Shown here: positions 6,733-13,777 of the stretch, one piece after another
How positions within the stretch are numbered: the stretch's first letter is position 1
How the letters are laid out: each line of letters opens with the position of its first letter
Made by a program: the position numbers and the translations under genes
The notes under the pieces: model-generated
Databases searched by the model: none
Seen by the model: the letters and a program-made list of their open reading frames with translations, nothing else
Told to the model about the DNA's origin: nothing
Source: JBEKZQ01 sp049509675
GTDB lineage: Bacteria; Planctomycetota; Planctomycetia; Pirellulales; Thermoguttaceae
Direction: 5' to 3'
Assembly: GCA_049509675.1 (NCBI GenBank)
Contig: JBEKZQ010000047.1
Span: 1-30,046, forward strand
Length of the DNA stretch: 30,046 nucleotides

Positions 6733-9027
6733 ATGCCAATCTCATGGAACGAGATACGCAGCAATCTGAAAGCGGTCGCCCTCATGGACGACCTCCACGA
6801 TGCGCTGGAGGCCGGCGGCTGCACCGGTCACGACCAGGAACGATTCCTCGTGCGGATCCTTTTCTGCCTCTTCGCGCAATGCACGGGCATCTTCGAGCGG
6901 GAAGCATTTCGCCTGTTCATTGAGGATCGCACGAAGCCTGACGGGTCGGACTTGGGGGTTCACCTGGCGCAACTCTTCGCCGTGCTCAACACTCCTGCGA
7001 ACAAGCGACAGAAGAATCTCGATGAAACGCTGGCAGCGTTCCAATACGTCAACGGGGACTTGTTCGCCGAGAACCTCGGTTTTGCTGACTTCAATCGAGA
7101 CATGCGCAACAGCCTGCTGGCCTGCACGCGGTTCGATTGGTCGCAAATCTCGCCGGCCATCTTCGGTTCTCTCTTCCAGGGCACGATGCAACCGAAGGAG
7201 CGGCGGCAGTTCGGCAGCCACTACACCAGCGAGCGCGACATTCTGAAGGTCGTGCGCGGCTTGTTCCTGGACGACCTGCGGGCCGAATTCGAGCGGGTCA
7301 AGGGCAATAAGAACCAACTGAGGCAGTTCCACCAGAAGATTGCGGGGCTTCGCTTTCTCGACCCGGCCTGCGGCTGCGGCAATTTTCTCGTGGTCACGTA
7401 CCGCGAACTGCGCCTGCTGGAAATCGAGACGCTCAAGCTGCTGGAAAAGGGCCAACAACACTTGAATATGCAGAGCCTTTCGCTGGTGGACGTCGACGCG
7501 TTTTTCGGCATCGAGATCGACGAGTGGCCGGCGCGGATCGCCGAGGTCGCCTTATGGCTGATGGACCACCAGATGAACATTCGGCTATCCGAGGCGTTCG
7601 GCCAGTATTTCGTCCGACTGCCGCTGACGAAGTCGCCGACGATCGTCTGCGGAAATGCGTTGCGGTTGGATTGGAAGGAGATTCTTCCGCCGGAGAAGTG
7701 CAGTTACGTGCTTGGAAATCCGCCCTTCGTGGGAAAGCACTTGCTGACCGCCGAGCAAAGTGAGGACATGGAACTTGTATGGGGTAAGAAAAACGGTGCG
7801 GGGGTCCTGGATTATGTCGCCGGCTGGTATCATAAGGCAGCGGAGTATATCCAAGGCACGCGTATTGTTGTCGGCTTCGTTTCCACCAACTCCGTAAGCC
7901 AAGGAGAACAAGCTGGCGCACTTTGGAATCCACTTTTCCGGCAATTCGGTCTGAAAATTCACTTCGCTCACCGCACCTTTACTTGGGAAAGCGAGGCCCG
8001 CGGCAAAGCACACGTCCATGTCGTCATCATTGGTTTTGCCGCTCTCGACACGACCAACAAGCGCATTTACGAGTGCCACGACAAGGAAGCTACCGTCGCA
8101 AGCGTAAGGAACATTAGTCCCTATCTCATCGAGGGACCAGACGTCGCGGTCACTTCGCGCAACAAGCCAATTTGCGACGTGCCGGCCTGCGAGTATGGGA
8201 ACAAACCGGCGGACGGAGGCTTTCTTATTGTTGAGGAGGAGGACCGCAAGCCGCTCTTGGCGGAGAACCCGGAGGCAAAGAGATTTCTCCGCCCGCTGCT
8301 CTGTGCGGAAGAGTATTTGCACAACATTCCGCGATGGTGCCTCTGGCTGGTGGATGCGTCGGCGGAAGATAGTCTGACGAATCCGGGCGTCAAGTCGCGT
8401 GTCCAGGGAGTCCGAGAGTTTCGCCTCGCGAGCAAGAAGGAGCCCACCCGTCGCAAGGCACAGGAGCCAGCCCTTTTTGCCGAGATTCGCCAGCCGAAGA
8501 GAAGGTACGTCGTTGTTCCTCGGCACACGTCGGAGAATCGCCGTTATGTTACCTTCGGGTACTTCCAGCCGAGCACGATTCTTCACGATAGCTGTTCCTG
8601 CATTCCAGATGCCACCCACTACGATTTTGGCGTCTTGTCCTCGGCGATGCATATGGCGTGGGTGAAAGTTGTTTGCGGACGCATCAAGTCGGATTACCGG
8701 TACTCGACGAGACTCGTTTACAACAACTACCCGTGGCCGGACGAGCCGAACGCCAAGCAGCGGGCGGCGGTCGAGGCGGCGGCGCAAGCCGTTCTGAACG
8801 CGCGCGAGGAACATCTGGCCAAGGGTGCAGTACTGGCCGACCTGTACGATCCGCCGGCCATGCCGCCAAAACTGGTGAAGGCGCACCATGTGCTCGACCG
8901 CGCCGTCGATCGCTGCTACCGTTCGCAACCCTTCGCCAGCGAGCAGCAGCGGGTTGAATTCCTCTTTGCCCTTTACGAAAAAATCACCTCGCCGCTTCTG
9001 CCCAGGGAAGCAAGAAGGAAACGATAG
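6733..9027 (+). CDS. MmeI-like DNA adenine methyltransferase lacking the nuclease domain
   Basis: A 764-residue protein matching type IIL (MmeI-type) restriction-modification enzymes from their helical spacer onward. It has a helical domain (~10-170, including LVRILFCLFAQ and VNGDLFAE), an N6-adenine methyltransferase domain with the AdoMet motif FLDPACGCGNF near residue 208 and catalytic NPPF near 328-331, a target-recognition region (~500-650), and a C-terminal helical part. Full-length MmeI is ~919 residues and begins with a PD-(D/E)XK endonuclease domain. Here a short SWNEIR start, typical of that N-terminus, joins directly to the helical domain. The enzyme should modify a specific site in DNA but not cut it. 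The ATG at 6733 was chosen because homology begins there and upstream codons fall in repeat DNA. An UROD-family gene follows after 12 bp. Confidence 0.9.
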   Translation: MPISWNEIRSNLKAVALMDDLHDALEAGGCTGHDQERFLVRILFCLFAQCTGIFEREAFRLFIEDRTKPDGSDLGVHLAQLFAVLNTPANKRQKNLDETLAAFQYVNGDLFAENLGFADFNRDMRNSLLACTRFDWSQISPAIFGSLFQGTMQPKERRQFGSHYTSERDILKVVRGLFLDDLRAEFERVKGNKNQLRQFHQKIAGLRFLDPACGCGNFLVVTYRELRLLEIETLKLLEKGQQHLNMQSLSLVDVDAFFGIEIDEWPARIAEVALWLMDHQMNIRLSEAFGQYFVRLPLTKSPTIVCGNALRLDWKEILPPEKCSYVLGNPPFVGKHLLTAEQSEDMELVWGKKNGAGVLDYVAGWYHKAAEYIQGTRIVVGFVSTNSVSQGEQAGALWNPLFRQFGLKIHFAHRTFTWESEARGKAHVHVVIIGFAALDTTNKRIYECHDKEATVASVRNISPYLIEGPDVAVTSRNKPICDVPACEYGNKPADGGFLIVEEEDRKPLLAENPEAKRFLRPLLCAEEYLHNIPRWCLWLVDASAEDSLTNPGVKSRVQGVREFRLASKKEPTRRKAQEPALFAEIRQPKRRYVVVPRHTSENRRYVTFGYFQPSTILHDSCSCIPDATHYDFGVLSSAMHMAWVKVVCGRIKSDYRYSTRLVYNNYPWPDEPNAKQRAAVEAAAQAVLNAREEHLAKGAVLADLYDPPAMPPKLVKAHHVLDRAVDRCYRSQPFASEQQRVEFLFALYEKITSPLLPREARRKR

Positions 9028-9039
9028 GAAGAGGTCGTC

Positions 9040-10056
9040 ATGTGCGGCATGGCCAAACGAGACCCGGCGGGGATGACCGGCCAGGAGCGCGTGCTGCGGG
9101 CCATTGAAATGCGCTGCCCGGATCGGATTCCCATCGTTTTCTGGAACCAGGACCAGTCGTCCGGCGACGTGATGCTCTATCATCTGTCGCTGGGGATGCC
9201 GGGCGAGGGCTCGGTGAACGCCTGGGATTGGTCGGTCAACGAGTGGGGCTACGTCCTGAAGAAGCTGGGCGACGGCACCATGGGGCATCCCGTGGCTCCG
9301 CTCTACCGCGACTTGCCCCGGGCCGACGAGATCCGCGTGCCGGCCCTGCGGGAGCAGGAGCGCATGTCGGCCGTGCCGGCCTTTGTCGAGCTGTGCGGCC
9401 CGCGTTACCGGCTGGCCAGTTTCGATCTCAGCGGCTTCACGGTGTACACGCTGCTGCGCGGCTTCAGCAATGCCATGCAGGACTTCTTGCTCGACGAGGA
9501 GCGGTTTGCGGCCCTGATGGACCGGATCGTCGACTTCGAATGCGAGTTGCTGCGCCTGGCCGCCAGCCACGGGTTCCATGGGATCCATTTCGCGGACGAC
9601 TGGGGTACGCAAACCGGCCTGATGATCTCGCCCGCCATGTGGCGGCGGCTGTTCAAGCCCCGTTACGCGCGGCAGTTCGCGCTGGCCCATCGCTTGGGAT
9701 TGCACGTCTGGTATCACTGTTGCGGCGAATTCCTGGCGATCATGGAGGATTTTCACGAGATCGGGGCCGATGTGCTGAACATCGCACAGCCCAACGTACA
9801 CGACGTGGCCGAGGTGGGCCGGCGGTTGCGCGGCCGGCAGTGCTTCCTGGTGCCGATCAGCTATCAGACCGTTTCGATCCAGGGCACGCCCGAGGAGATT
9901 TACGCCGAGGCCCGGCGGCTGCACGACTTGCTGGCGGTTCCGCAGGGCGGCTTTATCGGCTATGTTGAGCAATACCGTGTGATGGGTATGTCGGAGGAGA
10001 ACTATCGCGCCTGCGGGGAGGCCTTTGCCCGGCTCTCCTGCCAGGCCGGCACGTGA
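9040..10056 (+). CDS. Uroporphyrinogen decarboxylase superfamily protein (UROD/MtaA/CmuA type)
   Basis: A 338-residue TIM-barrel protein of the URO-D superfamily. The start (TGQERVLRAIEMRCPDRIPI) and the segment HFADDWGTQTGLMISPAMWRRLFKP are characteristic of the non-haem branch, which includes corrinoid-dependent methyltransferases. Residues His226-Cys227-Cys228 (in WYHCCGEF) fit the His-x-Cys zinc pattern used by MtaA/CmuA-type proteins to activate a thiol. Haem-pathway HemE lacks this pattern. A methyl-transfer role is therefore possible, but no corrinoid protein gene lies nearby. ATG at 9040 follows an AGGAAGAGG stretch. ATG at 9049 is an alternative. It lies 12 bp after the methyltransferase and 29 bp before the next gene, so a transcript may cover all three. 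Confidence 0.85.
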   Translation: MCGMAKRDPAGMTGQERVLRAIEMRCPDRIPIVFWNQDQSSGDVMLYHLSLGMPGEGSVNAWDWSVNEWGYVLKKLGDGTMGHPVAPLYRDLPRADEIRVPALREQERMSAVPAFVELCGPRYRLASFDLSGFTVYTLLRGFSNAMQDFLLDEERFAALMDRIVDFECELLRLAASHGFHGIHFADDWGTQTGLMISPAMWRRLFKPRYARQFALAHRLGLHVWYHCCGEFLAIMEDFHEIGADVLNIAQPNVHDVAEVGRRLRGRQCFLVPISYQTVSIQGTPEEIYAEARRLHDLLAVPQGGFIGYVEQYRVMGMSEENYRACGEAFARLSCQAGT

Positions 10057-10085
10057 GATAGGTCAATAGATCAAGGAGAAGGAGA

Positions 10086-10559
10086 ATGACATCGGAAACG
10101 CGCGTCTGTTGTCCGGAAGGTTATCCCGAAACCTGGGATGAGAAAGAGATTGTCTGGCAGGAAAAGCTCTTCGTCAAAGGCCGGGTCCGCAGCTTCCTGC
10201 ACATTCCCTTGAATTTCGCGAGCGTGTTGGCGGCGAACGTGCAATTGATCGAAGCGGCCGATGCCTTGCCGGAAGAGAGACTGATTGTTTCCCATGAAGA
10301 CTCGCGATGGGGCGCCGATATGTACGTCGCCGTCACCAAAGACGTGCCCAACGCAACCATAGCGAAGCTCTCGGGCACCTTCCTCAGCAAGGTGTTCGAG
10401 GGGCCGTACCGGAAGATTCCCGCCTGGATCGAGGAGATGAAGCGTTATGTCCGGTCCCAGGGCAAAGAAATGAAGCAACTGTACTTCATGTACCGAACCT
10501 GCCCCAGGTGTGCGAAGAAATTCGGCAAGAACTACGTGGTGCTCCTGGCGCAGGTCTAA
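10086..10559 (+). CDS. Uncharacterised 157-residue protein with C-terminal CPRC motif
   Basis: I do not recognise the family with confidence. The protein is soluble in character, with no signal peptide or membrane segment. The middle is alternating strand and helix, and the C-terminus carries Cys-Pro-Arg-Cys followed by AKKFGKNYVVLLAQV, which could bind a metal. Two more cysteines sit near the N-terminus (VCCPEGYPE). A strong AAGGAGAAGGAG ribosome site precedes the ATG. The stop codon TAA at 10557-10559 is also the left target-site copy of the IS5-type insertion that follows, so the protein is left intact by the insertion. It may be co-transcribed with the UROD-family gene upstream. Confidence 0.75.
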   Translation: MTSETRVCCPEGYPETWDEKEIVWQEKLFVKGRVRSFLHIPLNFASVLAANVQLIEAADALPEERLIVSHEDSRWGADMYVAVTKDVPNATIAKLSGTFLSKVFEGPYRKIPAWIEEMKRYVRSQGKEMKQLYFMYRTCPRCAKKFGKNYVVLLAQV

Positions 10560-11352
10560 GAAATTATCTCAAAAAGGGTCTTTTCTGCCGATAACCATCC
10601 GTGACCCCAAGAAAGGAGCCACGGATGGCCAGACAAAAGAGGCAAGCTAAACCGCTTCCCACAATCTGGGAAGTCAGCGAGTCAGGCGCTCAACGGCATC
10701 ATCTACCGGATGCGCAGCGGCGTGCAGTGGAACCAGTTGCCGCGGCAATTCGGCGACGACTCGTCGGTTCATCGAACGATGCAACGATGGATCGCCAAGG
10801 GGGTTTTCCAGCGTCTTTGGGCCGTGTTGATCGAGAACTGCGAGGAACTTGGGGCCGTGGACTGGCAATGGCAATGTGCCGACGGCGCCATGAGCAAGGC
10901 GCGTTTTGGAAGGATCAAATCGGCCCGAACCCCGCGGATCGCGGCAAACCGGGCACGAAACGCAGCGTGATCGTCGAGGCCGCTGGCGGACCGCTGGGCG
11001 TGGTTGTGGCCGGAGCCAACGTCCACGACTGCAAGCTCTTGGAGCAAACCATCGACTCGATCGTGGTCGAACGGCCCAAGCCGACGGAGAAGGTGCCGCA
11101 ACATCTGTGCTTGGACAAGGGGTACGACAACCCCACGGGCCGCGCCGCGGCAGTTTCGCGCGGCCATACGCCGCACATCCGGCGAATTGGCGAGGAAAAG
11201 CTCGACAAGACGGGGCGCAAGCGTCGCAAGGCGCGTCGTTGGGTAGTCGAACGCACGCTCGGATGGCTGAGCAAATGCCGGGGCATCTTGGTTCGGCACG
11301 CAAAAAATGTGGTATCGCCGTCAACATCGTTTTCAGCGTTTGAGATAATTTC
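10560..11352 (+). mobile_element. IS5-family insertion sequence (decayed), 793 bp
   Basis: Perfect 14-bp terminal inverted repeats (GAAATTATCTCAAA at 10560-10573, complement at 11339-11352) bound the element. It is flanked by a 3-bp direct repeat TAA at 10557-10559 and 11353-11355, matching the TNA-type target duplication of the IS1031-like group of IS5. Inside is a broken transposase. It inserted exactly at the stop codon of the upstream gene. Confidence 0.88.
10625..11348 (+). pseudogene. IS5-family transposase, frameshifted and internally deleted
   Basis: An IS5-family (DDE_Tnp_1-type) transposase in pieces. It starts at ATG 10625 after AGGAG. The first ~20 residues (ending near IWEVSE) run in one frame. 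The reading then moves near 10690 to another frame for LNGIIYRMRSGVQWNQLP through the ADGAMSKARFG region, and a one-base change near 10915 returns it to the first frame for GPNPADRG through WLSKCRGILVRH. A deletion near 11305 removes the segment before the terminal WYRRQHRF, which is read in the other frame to a TAA at 11346-11348 inside the right inverted repeat. With at least two frame changes and two deletions it cannot make active enzyme. It could still be mobilised in trans because both ends are intact. Confidence 0.85.
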
Positions 11353-11353
11353 T

Positions 11354-11989
11354 AAGCCAGACCTGCTCCGGCGATGGCGATGTATCCATCTCTCACATGA
11401 CCGAGTAGGATCGGAGCCCAAATCGTCGTCGGTAGCTGCACCGAGCCACCAAGAGGCTTGCGAGACATCTTGCGGAGGGTGTACCAAACCGGTTCGTCTC
11501 ACTCGGCATGGGGAGCAATTGTCTTGGCGTGACAGCCTTGACCGCGAGTTTGACTTCTACCTGGAGCACTTTCCCGAAGAGCCCGGCCCGCGCGAGATCA
11601 TTCTGCCGCATAACCCGCTGATTACGCGAGAGATGGACATTCAAATCGGCGACATCCTCATCGGCCGACCGTTGGGAATGTCATGCGGTTGCCCCATCAC
11701 GCATTGCGGCGTGGCCACCGAGGTCGATCGACGCACCGGCGTCATCGTCTGGTGCGTGACCGGCCCGTTGGGTCCACGGCAAAAGGGCTTCAAAGACCTG
11801 GGCTACTACATTGCCGAGGGCTACGAGGGGCTGGTCAACGAGACCCGCTGCGAGTTGAAGGTTGGGGTGCGATATTACTTCCAACCGCGAATGTGTATGC
11901 TCCAATGGCGGCACAGCGGCCTGGTGAACTACCTTAGCCGCAACGGGACAACGTTTCAAGTTCGCCTCGAAGGCTTGTGGATCGGATAG
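11354..11989 (+). CDS. Uncharacterised Cys-containing protein, 5' end uncertain
   Basis: Open frame of about 211 codons downstream of the IS element, ending in VRLEGLWIG. The C-terminal ~150 residues look like a real folded domain: GPREIILPHNPLITREMDIQIGD-type strands, then SCGCPITHCG (three cysteines and a histidine), VIVWCVTGP, and YFQPRMCMLQWRHSGLVNY. An upstream CGGC motif may add to a metal or Fe-S site. I do not know the family. The start is unclear. An ATG at 11397 is out of frame and meets TAG after three codons, and the first in-frame start-like codon is TTG at 11519 (GGGGAG just before it). Either the 5' end was altered when or after the IS arrived, or a non-ATG start is used. Confidence 0.6.
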   Translation, partial: KPDLLRRWRCIHLSHDRVGSEPKSSSVAAPSHQEACETSCGGCTKPVRLTRHGEQLSWRDSLDREFDFYLEHFPEEPGPREIILPHNPLITREMDIQIGDILIGRPLGMSCGCPITHCGVATEVDRRTGVIVWCVTGPLGPRQKGFKDLGYYIAEGYEGLVNETRCELKVGVRYYFQPRMCMLQWRHSGLVNYLSRNGTTFQVRLEGLWIG

Positions 11990-12069
11990 GCCGGATCTCC
12001 TAGCGGCGGTATCGCGGTAGTTCCAGGTTCGCATTCCATTTGTTGTAAGAGTCGGCGAAGACGTGCGGG

Positions 12070-12330
12070 CTACTTTGGGCCGCCCCGGAATGGCTGGCAA
12101 CTTTCATGCGTCCGACTGCGGCGCTGAATCCGCGTGCGTTCCGTGCGATCCACCTGGACGACAACGCCGTCTTGAACAATGACGACAACCTGGCCGAAGC
12201 GCAGGCCGCGGATCGCTCGGCGGATCGCCTCCATTGCCTCCTCCTCGCGCGCTAGCGAGTCCTCGGTCCCTTCGAGCGCCCCATCATCCGCGTTCGCCTG
12301 CTTATCCGCCATCGGAACGACCATGTTCAT
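12070..12330 (-). CDS. DUF2292/YezD-like small protein
   Basis: An 86-residue protein. Residues ~30-70 (EAIRRAIRGLRFGQVVVIVQDGVVVQVDRTERTR) fit the small DUF2292 (YezD) family: a helix, then a Gly-x-Val-x-Ile strand, a turn and a Val-Val-Gln-Val-Asp-Arg strand ending in a basic tail. The molecular role of the family is unknown, but its members are repeatedly found beside sulfate/cysteine assimilation genes, which fits this locus. Start at 12330 is favoured by a GGTGAG stretch upstream. ATG at 12312 is an alternative. It lies 16 bp after another small gene on the same strand, so the two likely share a transcript. Confidence 0.75.
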   Translation of the reverse strand: MNMVVPMADKQANADDGALEGTEDSLAREEEAMEAIRRAIRGLRFGQVVVIVQDGVVVQVDRTERTRIQRRSRTHESCQPFRGGPK

Positions 12331-12346
12331 CTGGGCCGACTCACCG

Positions 12347-12571
12347 CTAGTTCCAGTTTGAGAAGAGCCGCCGGTAACAGAGCGGGACGCAGTTCTCAAC
12401 CGCCAGCCGATAAGCGGCGCGATAAACTTCCTGATACCAAGCCCATTGTTGCTCCGGCACTCCGAAAGCCCCGTAGACCGGGCAGGCGACAAAACCCTGG
12501 GGCGAAGTGGCAGGCACTGGGTCGGGGGTTGGCTGAGTTTGACGATACGTGCGTATCCGGTTGGCAGACAT
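12347..12571 (-). CDS. Small uncharacterised protein upstream of the YezD-like gene
   Basis: A 74-residue protein with no family I recognise. The N-terminal third is polar and rich in Thr, Gln and Pro. The rest (GFVACPVYGAFGVPEQQWAW and so on) is aromatic-rich with helix-forming segments and two cysteines. The start at 12571 is supported by GAGGA eight bases upstream, which is better than the longer reading starting at 12658. The stop is 16 bp before the YezD-like gene. The CATACTTA direct repeats at 12647-12663 sit about 80 bp upstream and could control this pair. It could be a non-gene, but the ribosome site and tandem position argue for coding. Confidence 0.55.
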   Translation of the reverse strand: MSANRIRTYRQTQPTPDPVPATSPQGFVACPVYGAFGVPEQQWAWYQEVYRAAYRLAVENCVPLCYRRLFSNWN

Positions 12572-12638
12572 TTCGGTAATCCTCGATTGTAGGCCGACCG
12601 TTGACCTCGCACCGGAATCGGCCGTATTCATCACTATG

Positions 12639-12663
12639 TACATCATCATACTTACCATACTTA
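12639..12663. promoter_or_regulatory. Candidate operator: CATACTTA direct repeat
   Basis: CATACTTA occurs twice with a 9-bp period (12647-12654 and 12656-12663). The overlapping 14-mer TACATCATCATACT at 12639-12652 is identical to 17909-17922 in the second cysteine synthase promoter. It lies upstream of the minus-strand pair at 12571 and 12330. Function is inferred from recurrence. Confidence 0.5.
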
Positions 12664-12818
12664 TTCTATCGGAACGTCGCCAAAACCGAAAGAGGCAAAT
12701 TGAAGAAATTCCGCGCGCTTCTCACCCCACGCCCCTCAAATTCGGCAGAGGCTTCCCAGGTGGTGGTGACACCCCACGATAGTCGGTTGGGTGGTCTACC
12801 CATTTGTGCAAAAGAAGC

Positions 12819-12857
12819 GACCCTGCCCCCCCCAAGCTGGGCGGGAGGGGCAGGGTC
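12819..12857 (-). terminator. GC-rich hairpin terminator for the Cys/Met-rich gene
   Basis: Perfect 11-bp arms GACCCTGCCCC (12819-12829) and its complement (12847-12857) enclose a 17-base loop. On the minus strand a GCTTCTTTTG tract follows. The hairpin lies 47 bp beyond the stop codon of the sulfur-rich protein gene and before the next minus-strand gene. Confidence 0.75.
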
Positions 12858-12904
12858 CTAAGAATGCGGCTAGCTGCCGTAGCGAGTGCCGTAGAGCCGG
12901 AGCG

Positions 12905-13378
12905 TCAGGACTTGAGTCCGCAACAACAGGGCATCCCGTTGAAGCAGACGCAGCACATGCAGCCGGAATTCATGCAGGCGCACATGCAGTCGCAGCAGGC
13001 TTGGATCATGTCGCAGCAAGCCTTGTCGCCGCTGGTGCAGCTAATGCACACGCCGTCTTTGGTGTCGGCGCACTCGCACTTGCACATGGCCATGTTGCAG
13101 CAGCAGACCATCGTGCCATTCATCATGCAGCACAGGCTGCACATGCCGCCGGACATCATCTTGCACAGGTTTTGCAAGGTGGCCGAAGCCACTTCGTCTT
13201 CGCAGACGCACGTGACCTTCATGCCGCCGGCGCACTTCTCCAACTTCATCCTACAGCGGGGAACCATCATCATGCCGGGTGCCGCTGCTGCCATCCCGGC
13301 CATTTGGCCCATCATCGGCATCGCGCCAGCCATCCCGCGTGCGGCGCTCATGCCTCGTTCCATCATCACGCTAGACAT
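12905..13378 (-). CDS. Extremely cysteine- and methionine-rich small protein
   Basis: A 157-residue protein with 30 Cys and 28 Met (37% sulfur residues by direct count). Residues 1-40 are Met/Ala/Gly-rich with no cysteine. From residue 42 on there are dense CC, CCC, CxC and CxxC clusters, e.g. VCCCNMAMCKCEC and CCDCMCACM. Around residues 43-75 there is a more ordinary stretch (KVTCVCEDEVASATLQNLC) that suggests a folded core. No transmembrane helix or clear signal peptide is seen. The start at 13378 has an AAAGGAGAGG ribosome site. A consensus sigma70 promoter lies upstream at 13551-13578 and a hairpin terminator downstream, so it is its own transcription unit. It is encoded between sulfur-amino-acid genes. 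Possible roles are metal binding like metallothionein, or a sulfur/thiol reserve. No function is established. Confidence 0.88.
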   Translation of the reverse strand: MSSVMMERGMSAARGMAGAMPMMGQMAGMAAAAPGMMMVPRCRMKLEKCAGGMKVTCVCEDEVASATLQNLCKMMSGGMCSLCCMMNGTMVCCCNMAMCKCECADTKDGVCISCTSGDKACCDMIQACCDCMCACMNSGCMCCVCFNGMPCCCGLKS

Positions 13379-13550
13379 ACCCTCTCCTTTCGTCCAGGCC
13401 GTTGAATGGGGATCGCGCCGAAGAACGCGGACTTGACCGACATCCAGCCAGCCGAAGGACCGCTCGCGCGCCTCTGGGATGTCCAGCCAGCGTCGCTGAT
13501 GAATAGAGAATGCCTCCCGAGGCCGGGTCGGCAGACTTGCAACAGGCACA

Positions 13551-13578
13551 ATTATAAGGGATCAGTAGACCGTGTCAA
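13551..13578 (-). promoter_or_regulatory. Consensus sigma70-type promoter of the Cys/Met-rich gene
   Basis: On the minus strand a perfect TTGACA (13578-13573) is followed by a 16-bp spacer and a perfect TATAAT (13556-13551). Transcription would start near 13543, giving a leader of about 165 nt before the ATG at 13378. Confidence 0.75.
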
Positions 13579-13687
13579 TCAGTCGTGGAGCAGCGGAACG
13601 CGAGCCAACTCACGAAAAGAAACATCAGCGCTGGACTGTTGATTTCCTCGTGTAAAGCCGTTTCGTCGAGCGAGTTTGGTAATTATC

Positions 13688-13716
13688 TTGCGTAATTTGA
13701 TCGACATACTTATAAT
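13688..13716 (+). promoter_or_regulatory. Promoter of the cystathionine beta-synthase operon
   Basis: TTGCGT (13688-13693), 17-bp spacer, TATAAT (13711-13716). The CATACTTA element at 13705-13712 overlaps the -10 box, a typical place for repressor control. An AATTA-N7-TAATT dyad lies around the -35 box. Confidence 0.65.
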
Positions 13717-13777
13717 AGCCGCCACGAAGCGACTATCCTGTTTCCGGCACCAGCAAGTTCCGAAATGGAGGCGACCC

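Noticed and set aside
7585..9972. A 795-codon minus-strand frame
   Set aside because: It spans the antisense of two well-supported genes (methyltransferase and URO-D relative), which a real gene would not do.
10601..11989. One continuous 462-residue protein
   Set aside because: It is a chance join of a frameshifted transposase and the unrelated gene beyond the IS right end.
13379..13549. A 57-residue extension of the Cys/Met-rich protein
   Set aside because: The extended start at 13549 lies upstream of the expected transcription start of the consensus promoter, and the start at 13378 has a far better ribosome site.
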